DNA of 64,000 bases from Karstenula rhodostoma CBS 690.94. Lineage: Eukaryota > Ascomycota > Dothideomycetes > Pleosporales > Didymosphaeriaceae. Below the pieces are notes generated by a model. That model saw nothing but the letters and a program-made list of their open reading frames with translations, was not told where the DNA came from and ran no database searches. Shown here piece by piece: positions 1 to 14,214 of this stretch (position 1 is its first letter; every line of letters begins with the position of its first letter). The position numbers and the translations under genes are program-made. The stretch is taken from positions 1,178,001 through 1,242,000 of the forward strand of contig MU001506.1 in NCBI GenBank assembly GCA_010093485.1, read 5' to 3'.

Positions 1-60
1 AAGCGTGTCGCGGAGCTGCGGGGTCGGGAACGTTCCCTCTTCAGGACTCAAATACATCAT
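1..60 (-). CDS. possible 5' end of a gene running off the window (very tentative)
   Basis: Reading the minus strand, two adjacent ATG codons at 60-55 open a frame that stays open to the window edge (20 codons, beginning MMYLSPEEGT). It would be divergent from the alcohol dehydrogenase, with about 130 bases between the starts. Twenty codons without a stop is weak evidence and no family is recognisable. It could equally be promoter sequence of the neighbouring gene. Confidence 0.2.
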   Translation of the reverse strand, partial: MMYLSPEEGTFPTPQLRDTL

Positions 61-190
61 GGCGCGCTGGAACACGGACGATATTTAATTCTCTCACCCG
101 GGACGAACTCTTACATACCGTAGAAATTGGATGCGGTATAAAGCTAAAGTTATTTACCAAGAAAACACACGCGCTATCGCAAAATCAAAC

Positions 191-1501
191 ATGGTTTCTC
201 ATAGGATACCACAAAAGATGCAAGCTGCACAGGTTGTCGAGGTACATACTGTTCTTGGAGTCCACCTCCAACCATGTCCCAAATTACAGTCTCCATATCC
301 ACGAGCTAAATCTATAAGATGAATCCTTCTAACTCCCGCAGTTCGACAACCCCTACAAGATGAACACTGTCCCCGTACCCACCGACCTCGCCCCAGAAGA
401 TCTCCTCATCCGCGTGGCCGTCGCATCCCTCTGCCACACCGACTTCATGGTCCAACACGGGATAATGGGCACGAAGCTGCCCTGTACCGGCTCCCATGAA
501 GGCTCCGGCACCGTTGTCGCCGTCGGCTCTTCGGTCAAGAACTTCCAGGCTGGCGACCGTGTAATGGCCGGTATCATCTACCACCCATGTGGGACTTGCG
601 GCGACTGTCGCGGCCCAGAAACCTTCACCCAGTACTGCACAAATGCCGCTTACTGCGGCGTCAAAGATGCAGATGGATATTTCGCCGAGTATGCTCGAAT
701 CGATAGCCGATGGGCTGCGAAGCTACCTGATAAGGTGTCTTTTGAGACAGCTGCTCCGCTCTCTTGTGCAGGATGCACGGTGTACAAAGGCGTTTTGCTT
801 GCAGGCCTAAAGAAAGGGGAGTGGCTTGCGCTCGTGGGATCAGGAGGCGGGCTGGGTCATCTAGGCGTGCAATTCGCAAAGGCGCTTGGACTGAACGTCG
901 TGGGTGTCGATGCGCGAGGCGAGGGGCTGGATTTGACGCGAAAAGGAGGCGCTGATCTTGTCGTGGATGCGCGAAAGGGCGATGAGGCAGTGGTTAAAGA
1001 AGTTAAGAAAGTAACAAATGGCGAGGGCGTGGCTGCTACAGTGAACATTAGCGATGCAAAAACAGCTGCTGCTACGAGCTGTGCCATCACGCGAATGCAT
1101 GGGACGGTAGTTCAAGTTGCTCAGGTTAGTATCCTTTCTCTACTCTCGGCTGTTCAGATCTGGCGACTGGAACGGCGTCCGGACTACCTTTTGAATACCG
1201 GTACAGTTATTCGAGACTCGGATCTAACGCCCCACAGCCCGACAACGTAACCATCCCCTTCCAAGAGTTAATTTTCAGGGATATTCGGCTTCGTGGCTCC
1301 CTTATCTGCTCGGCGCAAGAAGCCAACGACATGCTGCAGCTTGTCGCGAAACATAATATCTCCGTCAATGTCAATGCTTTCAAAGGATTGGGAGAAATGG
1401 AGAAGCTTATTGAGCTCGCAGAGAGCGGGAAAATGAAAGGGAAGGGTATTGTGATCATGGATCAGTCGCAGATCGACACGGAGGGGAACGGGGTTGTGTA
1501 A
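191..1501 (+). CDS. zinc-dependent alcohol dehydrogenase, ADH1-like
   Basis: Medium-chain NAD(P)-dependent alcohol dehydrogenase interconverting alcohols and aldehydes. Three exons, 191-241, 342-1124 and 1238-1501, give about 365 residues, the usual family length. The first intron is gtacat...cag (242-341) and the second gttagt...cag (1125-1237); both joins restore the family reading (VVE/FDNPYK and VQVAQ/PDN). Visible motifs are CHTD (catalytic zinc cysteine), SHEGSG (catalytic His-Glu; most yeast-type enzymes have GHEGAG), a structural-zinc cysteine set (CGTCGDC followed by QYC), and the nucleotide-binding loop GSGGGLGHLG. The N-terminal exon of 17 codons (MVSHRIPQK) was chosen because the later ATG at 360 would remove the conserved beginning. 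No targeting signal is obvious, so it is probably cytosolic. The exact substrate cannot be told from sequence. Confidence 0.9.
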
Positions 1502-1692
1502 CTATGAGCTTCAAGGTATTATCAATGGAATACATTGGAAAATCCTGATGTGATCTTGTTTTTGTTGAAGTTGCTGCTCAGGTGCATGGCTAAATGCGGG
1601 TATCATACCGCCTCGCTTCCCTTTCAGGATTTCCTCCCGTTCGTCTACTCGACCTTGCAGATATCGTACCTTTACCTCTTGCCTACAACATC

Positions 1693-3368
1693 CTATAACC
1701 CTGGCTTTACGTAACCCAATTTCACAGTCTCCACCTCCAACGTTTCCATATCCACCAGCACAACCTGTCCGGTCTTGCTGAATTTCGGTACTCCCACAAT
1801 CAGCACTTGCTGCCCCGCCGGACCCTTCACGGACTTTGCCTGAAACTTTTCCCTGTTACCCGCAAAATAGATGTGAGGGCATTCATTCAGTATCAGAGGA
1901 TCGTCGTCCTGGAATGGGTAGCACCACAGCGTATCCGGCGCTGTGGGCGCTATACACCGCCATCTCAACATCATCTCCATGGCATCAAGCGGCCGCACAC
2001 CATTTACGTATTTTAGTAAATCGTCCAGTGTCTGGCCAGCCGTCCCCAGTATTCTCCATCCCTCTACATCAGCTTCCCACGGATTTGTGACCAAGTCGAG
2101 ACCCTCGAGCGACTCGTTCGATATCGCGAGCGGTTCTGCGTAGGCTCTGCTGAGAGGGAAAAGAGCCGGGTGGAGGGGCTGTTGCGGGAGGGCGACGTTC
2201 GCAGGGTCTGTTTCACCAGGGAGGACACTAACTGGCAGGGCGGGAAGAATTTCAGCAAGGAAGGCATCAAATTTCTCGGCGGGTGTGGCGTTGTAGGAGG
2301 AGGAATCGTAGCCGTAGTTCCTCTTTGCACCTTTCCTTACGTCGAAATCATCTCTTGAAAGGATCGGTGAAGCGTTGGAAAGCGAGTTGCCAGCTATGAC
2401 AAGCCGGGCGATACTTGACGCACTGCTCTGGTCGGCCCCCCCTGCTTCTCCTGTGAGGTATTCTACCAGCAAATCCAAGGTGACATCGTCCTCTTCTTTG
2501 CCGGTCATATCAAGGCCGGAGACTAAGGCTAATTTTCCTGCCTTTTCGCGTTTCGGCGCCGACTGCTTTGCGACTGTGAGAGATGCGTCTTCGGCCTCCC
2601 AGCGCTGCGGTTGCCGTGGAAGGTCGGCGTATTGTGTTGCAATGACTTGGAATGAGCCGTCGGCTTGCTCGGTGCCCAGCGCGGCGAGGATGCAGCCGGT
2701 TACGTAGTGTGAGTTCAACGAGTTGCCGGCGACGCGGAGGCGTCCAGATTCGTCTTCGAGCATCATGTCGTCTGTGCCGGATGAGCTGACGTACGTCTCG
2801 CGGAGCGGGGGAGCGGCAATCCAGTGCTGCGTAGCTGTCAGCTGTGCGTGGATAGAGTCACAGCAGCATCGTGTGTACCTCTTTTGATATATCGTCGAGC
2901 ACGTTGGGCTTCATCGCCATCTCCATGTACACTGTCCCTATAACCCAGCAGAGCTCGCCTTGCCGCACGTCGAGCACTCGTTCCACATATTTTGCTTTGT
3001 CGCCGGCCAGCTGGTCAAGAGTCAGCTTCCCGCCTGGTTTCGTCCGTCCACGGCACTTTCTGCATACGCAGCTTCCGGTTTTGCGGTATCGTACCTCGAA
3101 TGCATCCCAAGCCTCATGTGCCTTCTGCTTCACCGCCTCCTTCAATTGTGCCAATCGTACGAAGTACATGTCGGCAAACTGATGCGCGTAGTGTTTTTCG
3201 GATCCTTTCGGCAGCTCGAACGTGTGTAGCGGCCTGTACGCGGAGGCATCTCGAGACGACACAGCCGCGGGGTCTTCACTGTGAAGTGATCAGCATGTGT
3301 GAGCAGATTCATCTGCGCCAAACTCACAAGGGCGCCCCTCTTAGCAGAATGCCATCTTTTGAAGCCAT
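1693..3368 (-). CDS. POL31: DNA polymerase delta small (B) subunit
   Basis: Second subunit of replicative DNA polymerase delta (POLD2/Cdc1/Pol31), which links the catalytic subunit to the rest of the holoenzyme in the nucleus. Three exons on the minus strand, 3368-3328, 3278-2879 and 2826-1693, give about 524 residues. The first exon of 41 bases encodes MASKDGILLRGAP. The second intron joins DDISKE to HWIAAPPLRETY, a signature stretch of this family. The N-terminal half carries the OB-fold region and the C-terminal half the inactive calcineurin-like phosphoesterase fold (LALVSGLDM, LVIAGNSL, LPVSVLPGETDPAN, FAGN near the end). Introns are 49 and 52 bases. It ends 191 bases from, and convergent with, the alcohol dehydrogenase. 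Recognition of the family is secure; the short first exon is a prediction. Confidence 0.9.
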
Positions 3369-4267
3369 GGTAGCAGTGCGCTTATATTAGACAGGGGCAG
3401 ACGTTGACCTGTGAAGCCCTCGTGTCCATCGCAATTCAGAAAGTCGCGGAAGTCGCGTTCGCGACGCGCTTACCCGATTAGGCACCATAAGAGCGTCGCC
3501 CTAGCCAGAGGTCACAACCATTGCCTCTACAACCTCCGCAGCGTTTACCCCAGTTCGCGTGACCGAGGGTAATTGCATTCCTTCATTGGGGATGACTTGA
3601 CCCGGCCCGTCGACTTGCGTGCGAAATAGTCTACACTCTTCGTAAGGAACAGTCAAAACTCGTACGTCCCTGACGCCTTTACACTTGGAAGAATTGCAGA
3701 GGTCCGTCCTAAACGCACGCATACGACAGTCATGCCTGCGATTTCGGCCACCCGCCGTTCATTCACCGGGGGCGCAGGGTAAGCTCGGAAGTTGCCGGGT
3801 AACGTCTATGGTAGATGTGTCCGAGTTTACCCTGCATCAACTGTGATTCAAAGATGACACGACTTAGAATGCGCAACTATGTTACACGCATCTATGAGAG
3901 AGGAACGGCCTCAAAGCTTGACCCGACCCAGATCGAACGCCACCGATATAGCAGTCTTTCTTTGGCCTCCCGCCTACCTTCGCCCTCTTTGATTACCTGA
4001 TCTATATACAAATCGATTCGATTTCCTTTGTCGGATGCCTTGTTCTCACTCTCATGGACAAAGAATATTCTTGTCTGATCGCTTCCTTTACCCTAACGAC
4101 GTAGCGAGTTTGCATCCACCTTACTTAAGGACTCATCCTCACCCTTTCTCCTCTTGTATAAACCCGCCCTTCCTACTATATAGCACAGTTTTCATTCGCG
4201 TTGTAGAGCCCACGAACTCTGTCGCTCCTTAAGCACTTCGAACACTTGCTACGATCACGTACACACA
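3369..4267. other. divergent intergenic region, no gene seen
   Basis: About 900 bases separate the start of the polymerase delta subunit (minus) from the secreted Ser/Thr-rich protein (plus). Short open frames here show no family features. The right end is C+T rich with a TATA-like box, fitting a promoter and leader for the secreted protein. Confidence 0.6.
4157..4162 (+). promoter_or_regulatory. TATA-like box of the Ser/Thr-rich protein gene
   Basis: TATAAA lies 106 bases upstream of the ATG at 4268, inside a pyrimidine-rich stretch; a second TATA-like run (ctatatag) follows at about 4177. The spacing fits a start site 30-80 bases upstream of the coding start. Assigned by motif and position only. 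Confidence 0.4.
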
Positions 4268-6049
4268 ATGATTGGCAACATTGCTATCGCGCTCCTTGCT
4301 GCGCAAACCGTCGCTGGTGCGGCGATCAAGCGCGCCACCACCTCATGTATCGAGGGCCACGCTTCAAGCACTATTATCGCCACTGGGTCAACTCCTATAG
4401 TCTCTCCTTACCCGGCCGTTGTTCCGAGCTCTGTTCCCGTTGCCGCTTCCTACGAAGCTACCATTCCAAGCTCCAATGCCACCATCTCTTCGAGCATCGT
4501 TCCCGCATCTAGCTCAACTTCTATCATATCTTCTTATCCCGTCGGAGTTCCAAACAGTACTCTTCTTTCGAGCTTTATTGGCGTTACCAGCTCCGTTGCC
4601 AGCTCCGCTTTGAGTAGCGCTATCTCTAGCAGCATCATCATTTCCAACTCGAGTAACATCCTCTCGACCACAGCTGCTTCTTCTGCACTTACCTCCTCGA
4701 CCATCGCTCCTTCCAACTCTGCACTTCCTAGCACAGCTTCCTCAATTTTGATTTCTTCGAGCGCCACGCCTTCCAGTGCCGCTCCCGTTCCGTCTAGCTT
4801 AACGCCTATCCCTCAGCCCAGTGGATATCCCGTTGGCCAGTCAAGCTCTATCATTATTACAAGTGACACTTCGTTGACCGCACTGTCCCTCCTCAGTAGC
4901 AGTCTTGGATGTGTTTCCGCAAGTGCTGAAACCGTATATGTCACGGTGTCGGTGCCTACAACGACCATAGAAATGCTCACGACAGTTCACACAACTAGCA
5001 CGGCAACCGTGACACTGCTCACTTCGGGTTCTGTCTCGACGCTGTCGGAACTCATCCCCACTCCTGTTCCCGAGTCTTCCGGATATCCTGTCGGCCAACA
5101 AAGCCTTGGCTCGAGCAGCTCCAGCCCTCTCTCCACCATCACTGAATCTAGTATGGTCCCAAGCGTGAGCTCCAACTCTGTCTCTGTCCCTGCGTCAAGT
5201 GGAACTCCAGTAAGTGTGCCAAGTTCTGCGCCAGCCTCTGCGCCGGCCTTATCCTCGGCCACTCCTTCCTTGTCGTTTGTGCCTTCCTCCTCCCTGCCAG
5301 GCTTCAGCTACCCGACTTCTAAACCGGGGCAGCCGACAGCCTCTTACTACACAGGTGCCCCTCCATCGTCTTATGGAGTGAACAACAGCACGGGCGCTTA
5401 CCATACTGGAACGGCGGCCTCGGCATCTCTTACGCTGACCACTGGTCATGGGCCTGTCTTGACCAGCTCATCTACTTCCAGCGCTGTGCGGATTTCCACC
5501 GGAGGCTACTCGATGGCGACAAGTAGCAGTCCAGTGTCGCCCTCGTCCTCGTCGGCTGTCGCGCCCAGTTCCAGTGCGCTTTCAAGTCACACACAAGGGT
5601 ATCAGACAGCGACAACGTCATTGACGACCACGACTACTAGGCCTGCTGTCGTCGTCGTCCCTACCAGCGCCGCCGCATACAAACGGGACGTAACTGCCGT
5701 CAACCTTGCTGTTCCCACTGCGCAGTCTCTGGTGAGCACCGCTCTCAAGCCTAGTAATGTACCAAAAGCATCTTCTAAGTCTACTTCTAGCGTGCTTGGG
5801 CGGAGCACTAACGCGCCGAAGCCCTCATCATCAAAATCCTCCATAGGCGACGAGGTTAAGACTATTGTGGCGTCGCAAGATTCGCGCTGTCCGTATCCGT
5901 ATCCTGGAATTCATTGCGGGGAGCCAGCCACAACAGTGACAAGCATCAAGAAGGCTACGCCGACTTCGATGCAAGCCACGAAGAAGACTGGGTCCGTTAC
6001 TTGGTGCCCTTACCCTTACCCTGGTGGGAAAGGAGAGGCTTGTCCATAA
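4268..6049 (+). CDS. secreted Ser/Thr-rich protein with two CPYPYPG motifs, function unknown
   Basis: 593 residues, no recognised enzyme domain. It begins with a signal-peptide-like segment (MIGNIAIALLAAQTVAGA) followed by a Kex2-type KR at about residues 21-22. The body is dominated by Ser, Thr, Ala, Val and Pro, as in heavily O-glycosylated wall proteins. A YPVG motif recurs three times (SSYPVGV, SGYPVGQ twice) and a Val/Thr-rich stretch (ETVYVTV) resembles fungal wall-protein tandem segments. A second KR (AAYKRDV) lies near residue 474 and could release a C-terminal part of about 120 residues. That part holds two copies of CPYPYPG, each with a further cysteine downstream. No GPI-anchor tail is visible. 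After the stop there is a branch-point and acceptor-like sequence (to about 6096), so a 3' exon reaching about 6241 cannot be excluded. Confidence 0.75.
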   Translation: MIGNIAIALLAAQTVAGAAIKRATTSCIEGHASSTIIATGSTPIVSPYPAVVPSSVPVAASYEATIPSSNATISSSIVPASSSTSIISSYPVGVPNSTLLSSFIGVTSSVASSALSSAISSSIIISNSSNILSTTAASSALTSSTIAPSNSALPSTASSILISSSATPSSAAPVPSSLTPIPQPSGYPVGQSSSIIITSDTSLTALSLLSSSLGCVSASAETVYVTVSVPTTTIEMLTTVHTTSTATVTLLTSGSVSTLSELIPTPVPESSGYPVGQQSLGSSSSSPLSTITESSMVPSVSSNSVSVPASSGTPVSVPSSAPASAPALSSATPSLSFVPSSSLPGFSYPTSKPGQPTASYYTGAPPSSYGVNNSTGAYHTGTAASASLTLTTGHGPVLTSSSTSSAVRISTGGYSMATSSSPVSPSSSSAVAPSSSALSSHTQGYQTATTSLTTTTTRPAVVVVPTSAAAYKRDVTAVNLAVPTAQSLVSTALKPSNVPKASSKSTSSVLGRSTNAPKPSSSKSSIGDEVKTIVASQDSRCPYPYPGIHCGEPATTVTSIKKATPTSMQATKKTGSVTWCPYPYPGGKGEACP

Positions 6050-6865
6050 TTCTTTGGTTTCGTTCCTTTTACTGACTTAGTTCTCTGTGTTTATAGTGGC
6101 AAGAAGGGACTATCGTGGACGCAGACGCTGGTCGTTGTCCTGAGTGGGTTCGGCGTTGCTCCTGAGACCACAAGCTCTGCGCTGCCTGCTATACATACGG
6201 CGATCGGTTTCTGCGATGGCGGCATCTGGGCGGGTTGTTAGGGATGTGCAGATGACAGGGCTGTCGCATTATTCTTTCAATCTTGTTTTCCTATATTAAC
6301 ACTGAAAATATCTTTCTCGGTCCCACACCTTTATCACAGTCGTAAAGATGCTTGATGGCTGTACAATTTGATCGTCATCTATACTCTTATACAGACTACA
6401 GAGCTAAGAAAGCTTCAACATGTTACCTTCTAGTCATCGTGTGGATGCTCGCTCGCCACCCGAAACGTGCAAATGAAGAGGCTCAGATGACCGGCAACAA
6501 TTTTTATACAGTCTAAGACATAAGTCTGAGTATATTCAGATCTCGTATTGCCTATCCTGCGGCAATGCACTGTACACAAAACTTTGGACTAGCACTGTGG
6601 TGACTGTCTATGGAGCCAAGGCCTACGAAGAATGTGTTAAACGTGTGAAGTTGTGCGCTATTAGATCTCTTCCATGTTCTCGCATGATGCAATTCAAATT
6701 AGTGGCTACTGTGGCTGTCATGATTGTAAACGGCATAAGCGCACCTGCCTTCACTTACTGCCCGTGCCTTCTTGGCAACTATTCAAAACCATCCCTCACA
6801 TCCAGCCACTTCGTATGCTACACCACTCCAAGTCACACACCGGAAACTGTCAACACCCAGGCACG
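6050..6865. other. intergenic, no secure gene
   Basis: 3' flank of the Ser/Thr-rich gene and 5' flank of the hydrolase. A frame from about 6097 to 6241 (GKKGLSWTQT, ending AGC then TAG) might be a downstream exon of the Ser/Thr-rich gene; it is not assigned. Open frames at 6597-6865 are unsupported. Confidence 0.5.
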
Positions 6866-8063
6866 ATGCTAGGCATCCGAAAACTCACGACTGTGCTCGC
6901 GGCCGTCGCCCCCTCAGCATATGCACTGGCTAATGTGGCAACCGTGAAGACTCTAGCCGTCTCTGGTGGTCACACGTACTCCTATACCATTGCGCCCTCA
7001 AGCTATGGTCGTGCCACCTATCTCCTCCTGCACGGGTTTCCCAGCTCTTCATACGACTGGCGCCACACTATCAGGGCCCTCACAGCCGAGAGTTTTGGCG
7101 TCGTCGCGCCAGATCTCTTAGGCTATGGTGCTTCTTCGAAGCCTACTGCCGTAGAAGAGTACTCACAAGAGAAGATCAGCGGTCACGTTGTGGAAATCCT
7201 GCAGCACGAGGGCATTTCAGGCGTGGTGGGTGTGGGCCATGATTGGTATGTATTCCGCCACAAAAGTAAGCACCCGGAGATCTAACACAGAGCAGGGGCT
7301 CAGGGCTTCTAAGCACCATGTGGTACTGACATCCGGACGTATTTGAAAGCCTAGCTTTTCTGGCGACGCCTTACTCACCTGTTGGACCGAGCCCGATCAA
7401 CTTGACTGCCATCAACACGCAGACCCGATCGGCTTTCGGGCACCCGATTTATGGGTATTGGGGTTTCTTCAACGAGACTGATGCCGCCAGTGTCATGGAT
7501 AAACATGTGAGTCCGTTCTGGATAGCGCATGAGCATATCTGTTACTGGCCCGCTATAGCATGAGTCGTTCACCTCTCTACTATATCCTGGCGACGCTGCA
7601 ATCTGGAAGACGGATGTTTGCCCGGTCGGCTCCCTGCGGAAATGGCTCGATGCCGACAAGAAATCATCCAAGCCTGGCTACATTACGGACGGAGAGTGGT
7701 CGACTCACGATAGCATCATGCTGGGTGGAGGTTATACTGGCCCACTCAACTGGTACGTCGCAACCATGAGTGAGTCAACTTTTGCTAACATGTTATCACA
7801 GGTACAGAGCTGCCATGGCCGGGTTGAATAGGTCTCCCACTCTGAATACAGCCCGTCAATCCATCAACAAGCGCGTTATCTTCATCTCTGGGGCGGATGA
7901 CGCTGTTGGCCGACCGGAGCTCGCTGAGCAAACGGCCAACACAGGCCGCAAATCTGGGTTGCTGCCAGATGTTGAGACCTTTGTGGTGCCTAACGCTGGA
8001 CACTGGTTACAGATTGAGCAGAGCTTCCGTGTGTCGACTATACTGAAGAGCTTGGACGGTTAG
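6866..8063 (+). pseudogene. secreted alpha/beta-hydrolase (epoxide hydrolase-like) interrupted by an in-frame TGA
   Basis: Four exons are predicted: 6866-7245, 7296-7506, 7559-7752 and 7802-8063. The joins restore family sequence, such as HDW/GSGLL, and NWY/RAAMAGLNRSP across the last intron (7753-7801). The N-terminus looks like a signal peptide (MLGIRKLTTVLAAVAPSAYA). LLLHGFPSSSYDWR is the oxyanion-hole HG region. GHDWG is the nucleophile elbow with the catalytic Asp of epoxide hydrolases and dehalogenases. A late ISGADDAVG and NAGHWLQIEQ supply the acid and His regions. In exon 2 the sequence reads LLSTMWY, then TGA at 7327-7329, then HPDVFESLAFLATPYSP, so the conserved frame continues on both sides of a stop. 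It is either a young pseudogene, a base error, or rescued by skipping. The remaining sequence is otherwise intact. Confidence 0.75.
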
Positions 8064-8451
8064 GGTTGGCGGAAGTTTGCCGTGCGGATTTCATCATGGT
8101 TGACGATGCATGCTAGACTGTTCTCTGGCAGGAATGATATGACCAGATGGCCAGTATAACCAGTCACATGTGATATGTAGATCCGAGTATACGTACTCCA
8201 CGATACGTAGATCCGGATATTTACGTACTCGCTGGTCCGCGAAATATCCAAAACTTTGAAGGTCCCATGCCCTGGAGACCTCCTCACACTTTTCTTGCTT
8301 TTGCAACTCATGAGTTCCCTTCTGTCATGTTTCAAACGTTTGCAGTTGACATTTCTTCTTTTGATTTGAACATACGGAGCGCTTACAACAAGCGTCGAGA
8401 GCCTATGCTCGAACATGCGGAGTGGAACCCGTGCTTAGATGCGTCGTGCCT
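8064..8451. other. convergent intergenic, nothing seen
   Basis: 388 bases between the hydrolase stop and the dehydratase stop. It contains short imperfect repeats of a gatacgta-like motif around 8165-8225 and no plausible coding sequence. Confidence 0.6.
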
Positions 8452-9513
8452 TTACTGTTTCAGCGGCAACTTCTTGCCTGCGCAATCAGCAACCAGTCGT
8501 TGCTGAACATTGAAAGCATTTTGCGCATAAGACACGAGATTCTGCTTTTCGCCCTTTCCATCTGGGCCACCATCGAAGACCTCGTAACTGAACCACCCTC
8601 GGAACCCAGTCCGCAACACCGCAGTAGCAACATCAACGACGGGTAGGTATCCTCCGCTGTAGGGCAGTGGCCTGAAATCATGACTCCATCTTCCCCTCGG
8701 GCGCAGTCCCGACTCATCCACGTCCTTGCTCAGCGGCTCGGGCACCTCGTACGCGTCGCTAATTTGGAGGAGATAGATCTTGTCTTTGGGTATTGTTTTT
8801 GAAAGGTCTTCCAGACTGGCTGAAAATCTGTGAATAAGCTCAATCTTCGACACGTCGTCGAGAAGGCCGGATTCGGTGGTAGGATCGGCCCACTCTCCGC
8901 CCGCAGTCTGGAACGTATCGAGGCAGAGACCGATGTTGTCACGGTCTACTTCCTTCACGATCCGCCACACATCTTTCCAGTCTGGCGCATGCGAGCTCCA
9001 ACACCAGTTCTCGTATGCGACCTTGAATCCGTGCGGCTTGAGCATGTCGCACAACTCCTGCAGATCCGGGACCACCTTGTCCAGATCCAGGTTCTCCAGC
9101 GGCGTATCCGTGCTGCCCACTTGCAACATGTCTGTCCCCGCAGCCTGCATTATGCGCAGCCAACCGCGCGCGCGCTCCCACGCATCCTTCCGACCGTCGC
9201 TGCCTTCTTTCCAGCCCTCGAAGTTGGCAAAGGGCTGCAGCATCATGACGCCGAGCTTGCGCTTGTCGCATTCCTTCTTGATAGCCTCGGCGACCTTGAC
9301 GAGCTCATCGTAGTTTTTCGGGTCGGGCGAGTGTCCGAGGACGGTTTGGCCGTAGGAGAGGATGTCGGGGAACGAGAGTTCGATGGCGGTGAAGCTTGCG
9401 GCGGCGATGGCGTCGAGGCGGTCGAGGAGGGGCGGTGGTGAGGAAGGGGGGCCCAAGGAACAAGATGCGTAGCTGATGGGGATTGTGGTGAGGGAGGCGT
9501 AGTCGAGCGCCAT
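8452..9513 (-). CDS. 3-dehydroshikimate dehydratase-like TIM-barrel enzyme
   Basis: 353 residues in one exon. The frame extends upstream to 9567, but only through a non-ATG; the first ATG is at 9513 (MALDYASLTTIPISYASCSLG). The family is the sugar-phosphate isomerase / AP-endonuclease-2 barrel. The closest named activity I recognise is the fungal quinate-pathway enzyme (qa-4 type) converting 3-dehydroshikimate to protocatechuate. Metal-ligand positions of the family are visible in order: IELSFPDI, VAYENWCW, GLCLDTFQ, LLQISDA and WFSYEVF. It is cytosolic by absence of signals. It is divergent from DAHP synthase, with 712 bases between the starts. A link to aromatic metabolism is therefore suggested by context as well as by family. 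Other isomerases of the same fold remain possible. Confidence 0.75.
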   Translation of the reverse strand: MALDYASLTTIPISYASCSLGPPSSPPPLLDRLDAIAAASFTAIELSFPDILSYGQTVLGHSPDPKNYDELVKVAEAIKKECDKRKLGVMMLQPFANFEGWKEGSDGRKDAWERARGWLRIMQAAGTDMLQVGSTDTPLENLDLDKVVPDLQELCDMLKPHGFKVAYENWCWSSHAPDWKDVWRIVKEVDRDNIGLCLDTFQTAGGEWADPTTESGLLDDVSKIELIHRFSASLEDLSKTIPKDKIYLLQISDAYEVPEPLSKDVDESGLRPRGRWSHDFRPLPYSGGYLPVVDVATAVLRTGFRGWFSYEVFDGGPDGKGEKQNLVSYAQNAFNVQQRLVADCAGKKLPLKQ

Positions 9514-9866
9514 TGCGGGGATTGGCGGAGTGTAAGGCTCGAGCTGCTGGGTTCGGCTGTGGTTCAATTGTGCTTCCAGCTAGGGGATGATCAGATCAGA
9601 GTTGGGATCGAGGAAGAAAAGTCTCAGATGGAGGCTTTGGTGGGGTTCGGAAGCATATCGGTTTCGTCGGAATGCCATGGTGGTGACGTATCCTCCGCAT
9701 GGCTCGCGACACGAGTAAGTGAACCCACGCTAGCCCGCGTTACGGACAATGTCTCCGATTGGCTCCTTGGATAAAAGATACTCCAGACGCGAGCGGCCAT
9801 GGACCTTGTACCCACAACAGCGTGAACTGCCGACTACGCTTGCCATCTGGTGCTAGGTCGTGGCAT

Positions 9867-9907
9867 CTCACCTCACCTCACCTCACCTCTCACCTCTCAC
9901 CTCTCAC
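9867..9907 (+). repeat. (CTCAC)n microsatellite in the shared promoter
   Basis: Four CTCAC-type units followed by three CTCACCT-type units, about 41 bases, on the plus strand between the dehydratase and DAHP synthase genes. Pyrimidine-rich runs of this sort are common upstream of fungal genes, but this one is a true short tandem repeat. Confidence 0.85.
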
Positions 9908-10024
9908 ATCACTCAGCTTGGTCGTGGCGGAAAGGAACGGCACCCGATTCAACTCGAACGCGCGCGTTGACAATGGGGAGGCCCAGGCTCACACCACTCT
10001 CGCCACAGCCAATCAGCATCGAGC

Positions 10025-10030
10025 TGACTC
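10025..10030 (+). promoter_or_regulatory. putative Gcn4/CpcA site upstream of DAHP synthase
   Basis: TGACTC, the core of the general amino-acid control element, lies about 200 bases upstream of the DAHP synthase ATG. A second partial match (GACTCA) is at 10092-10097. General control of aromatic biosynthesis by Gcn4/CPC1 is established in fungi; its operation at this locus is inference from motif and position. Confidence 0.4.
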
Positions 10031-10198
10031 CGTCTTCGGACTCTACTCGTATCGATAGCGTGGTTGGCTTTTTGTATTTGTTTGTGTAGTCGACTCACAA
10101 AGAAGCTGGCTCGAGTCCACACAATCCGCCTCTGCCCCTTCGCGATACCCCAAAGACCCCGTGCTTCTGGTTGCATTTCTGTTCCTTTGCCCTCGTGA

Positions 10199-14214
<4,016 letters not shown>

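Noticed and set aside
4268..6049. Ser/Thr-rich protein as a Kex2-processed RiPP precursor (dikaritin type)
   Set aside because: Only two KR sites are present and the repeated CPYPYPG blocks are not each bounded by KR, so the regular repeat-core layout is missing.
8460..9441. long antisense frames over the dehydratase-like gene
   Set aside because: They are shadows of a well-supported TIM-barrel enzyme and carry no motifs.
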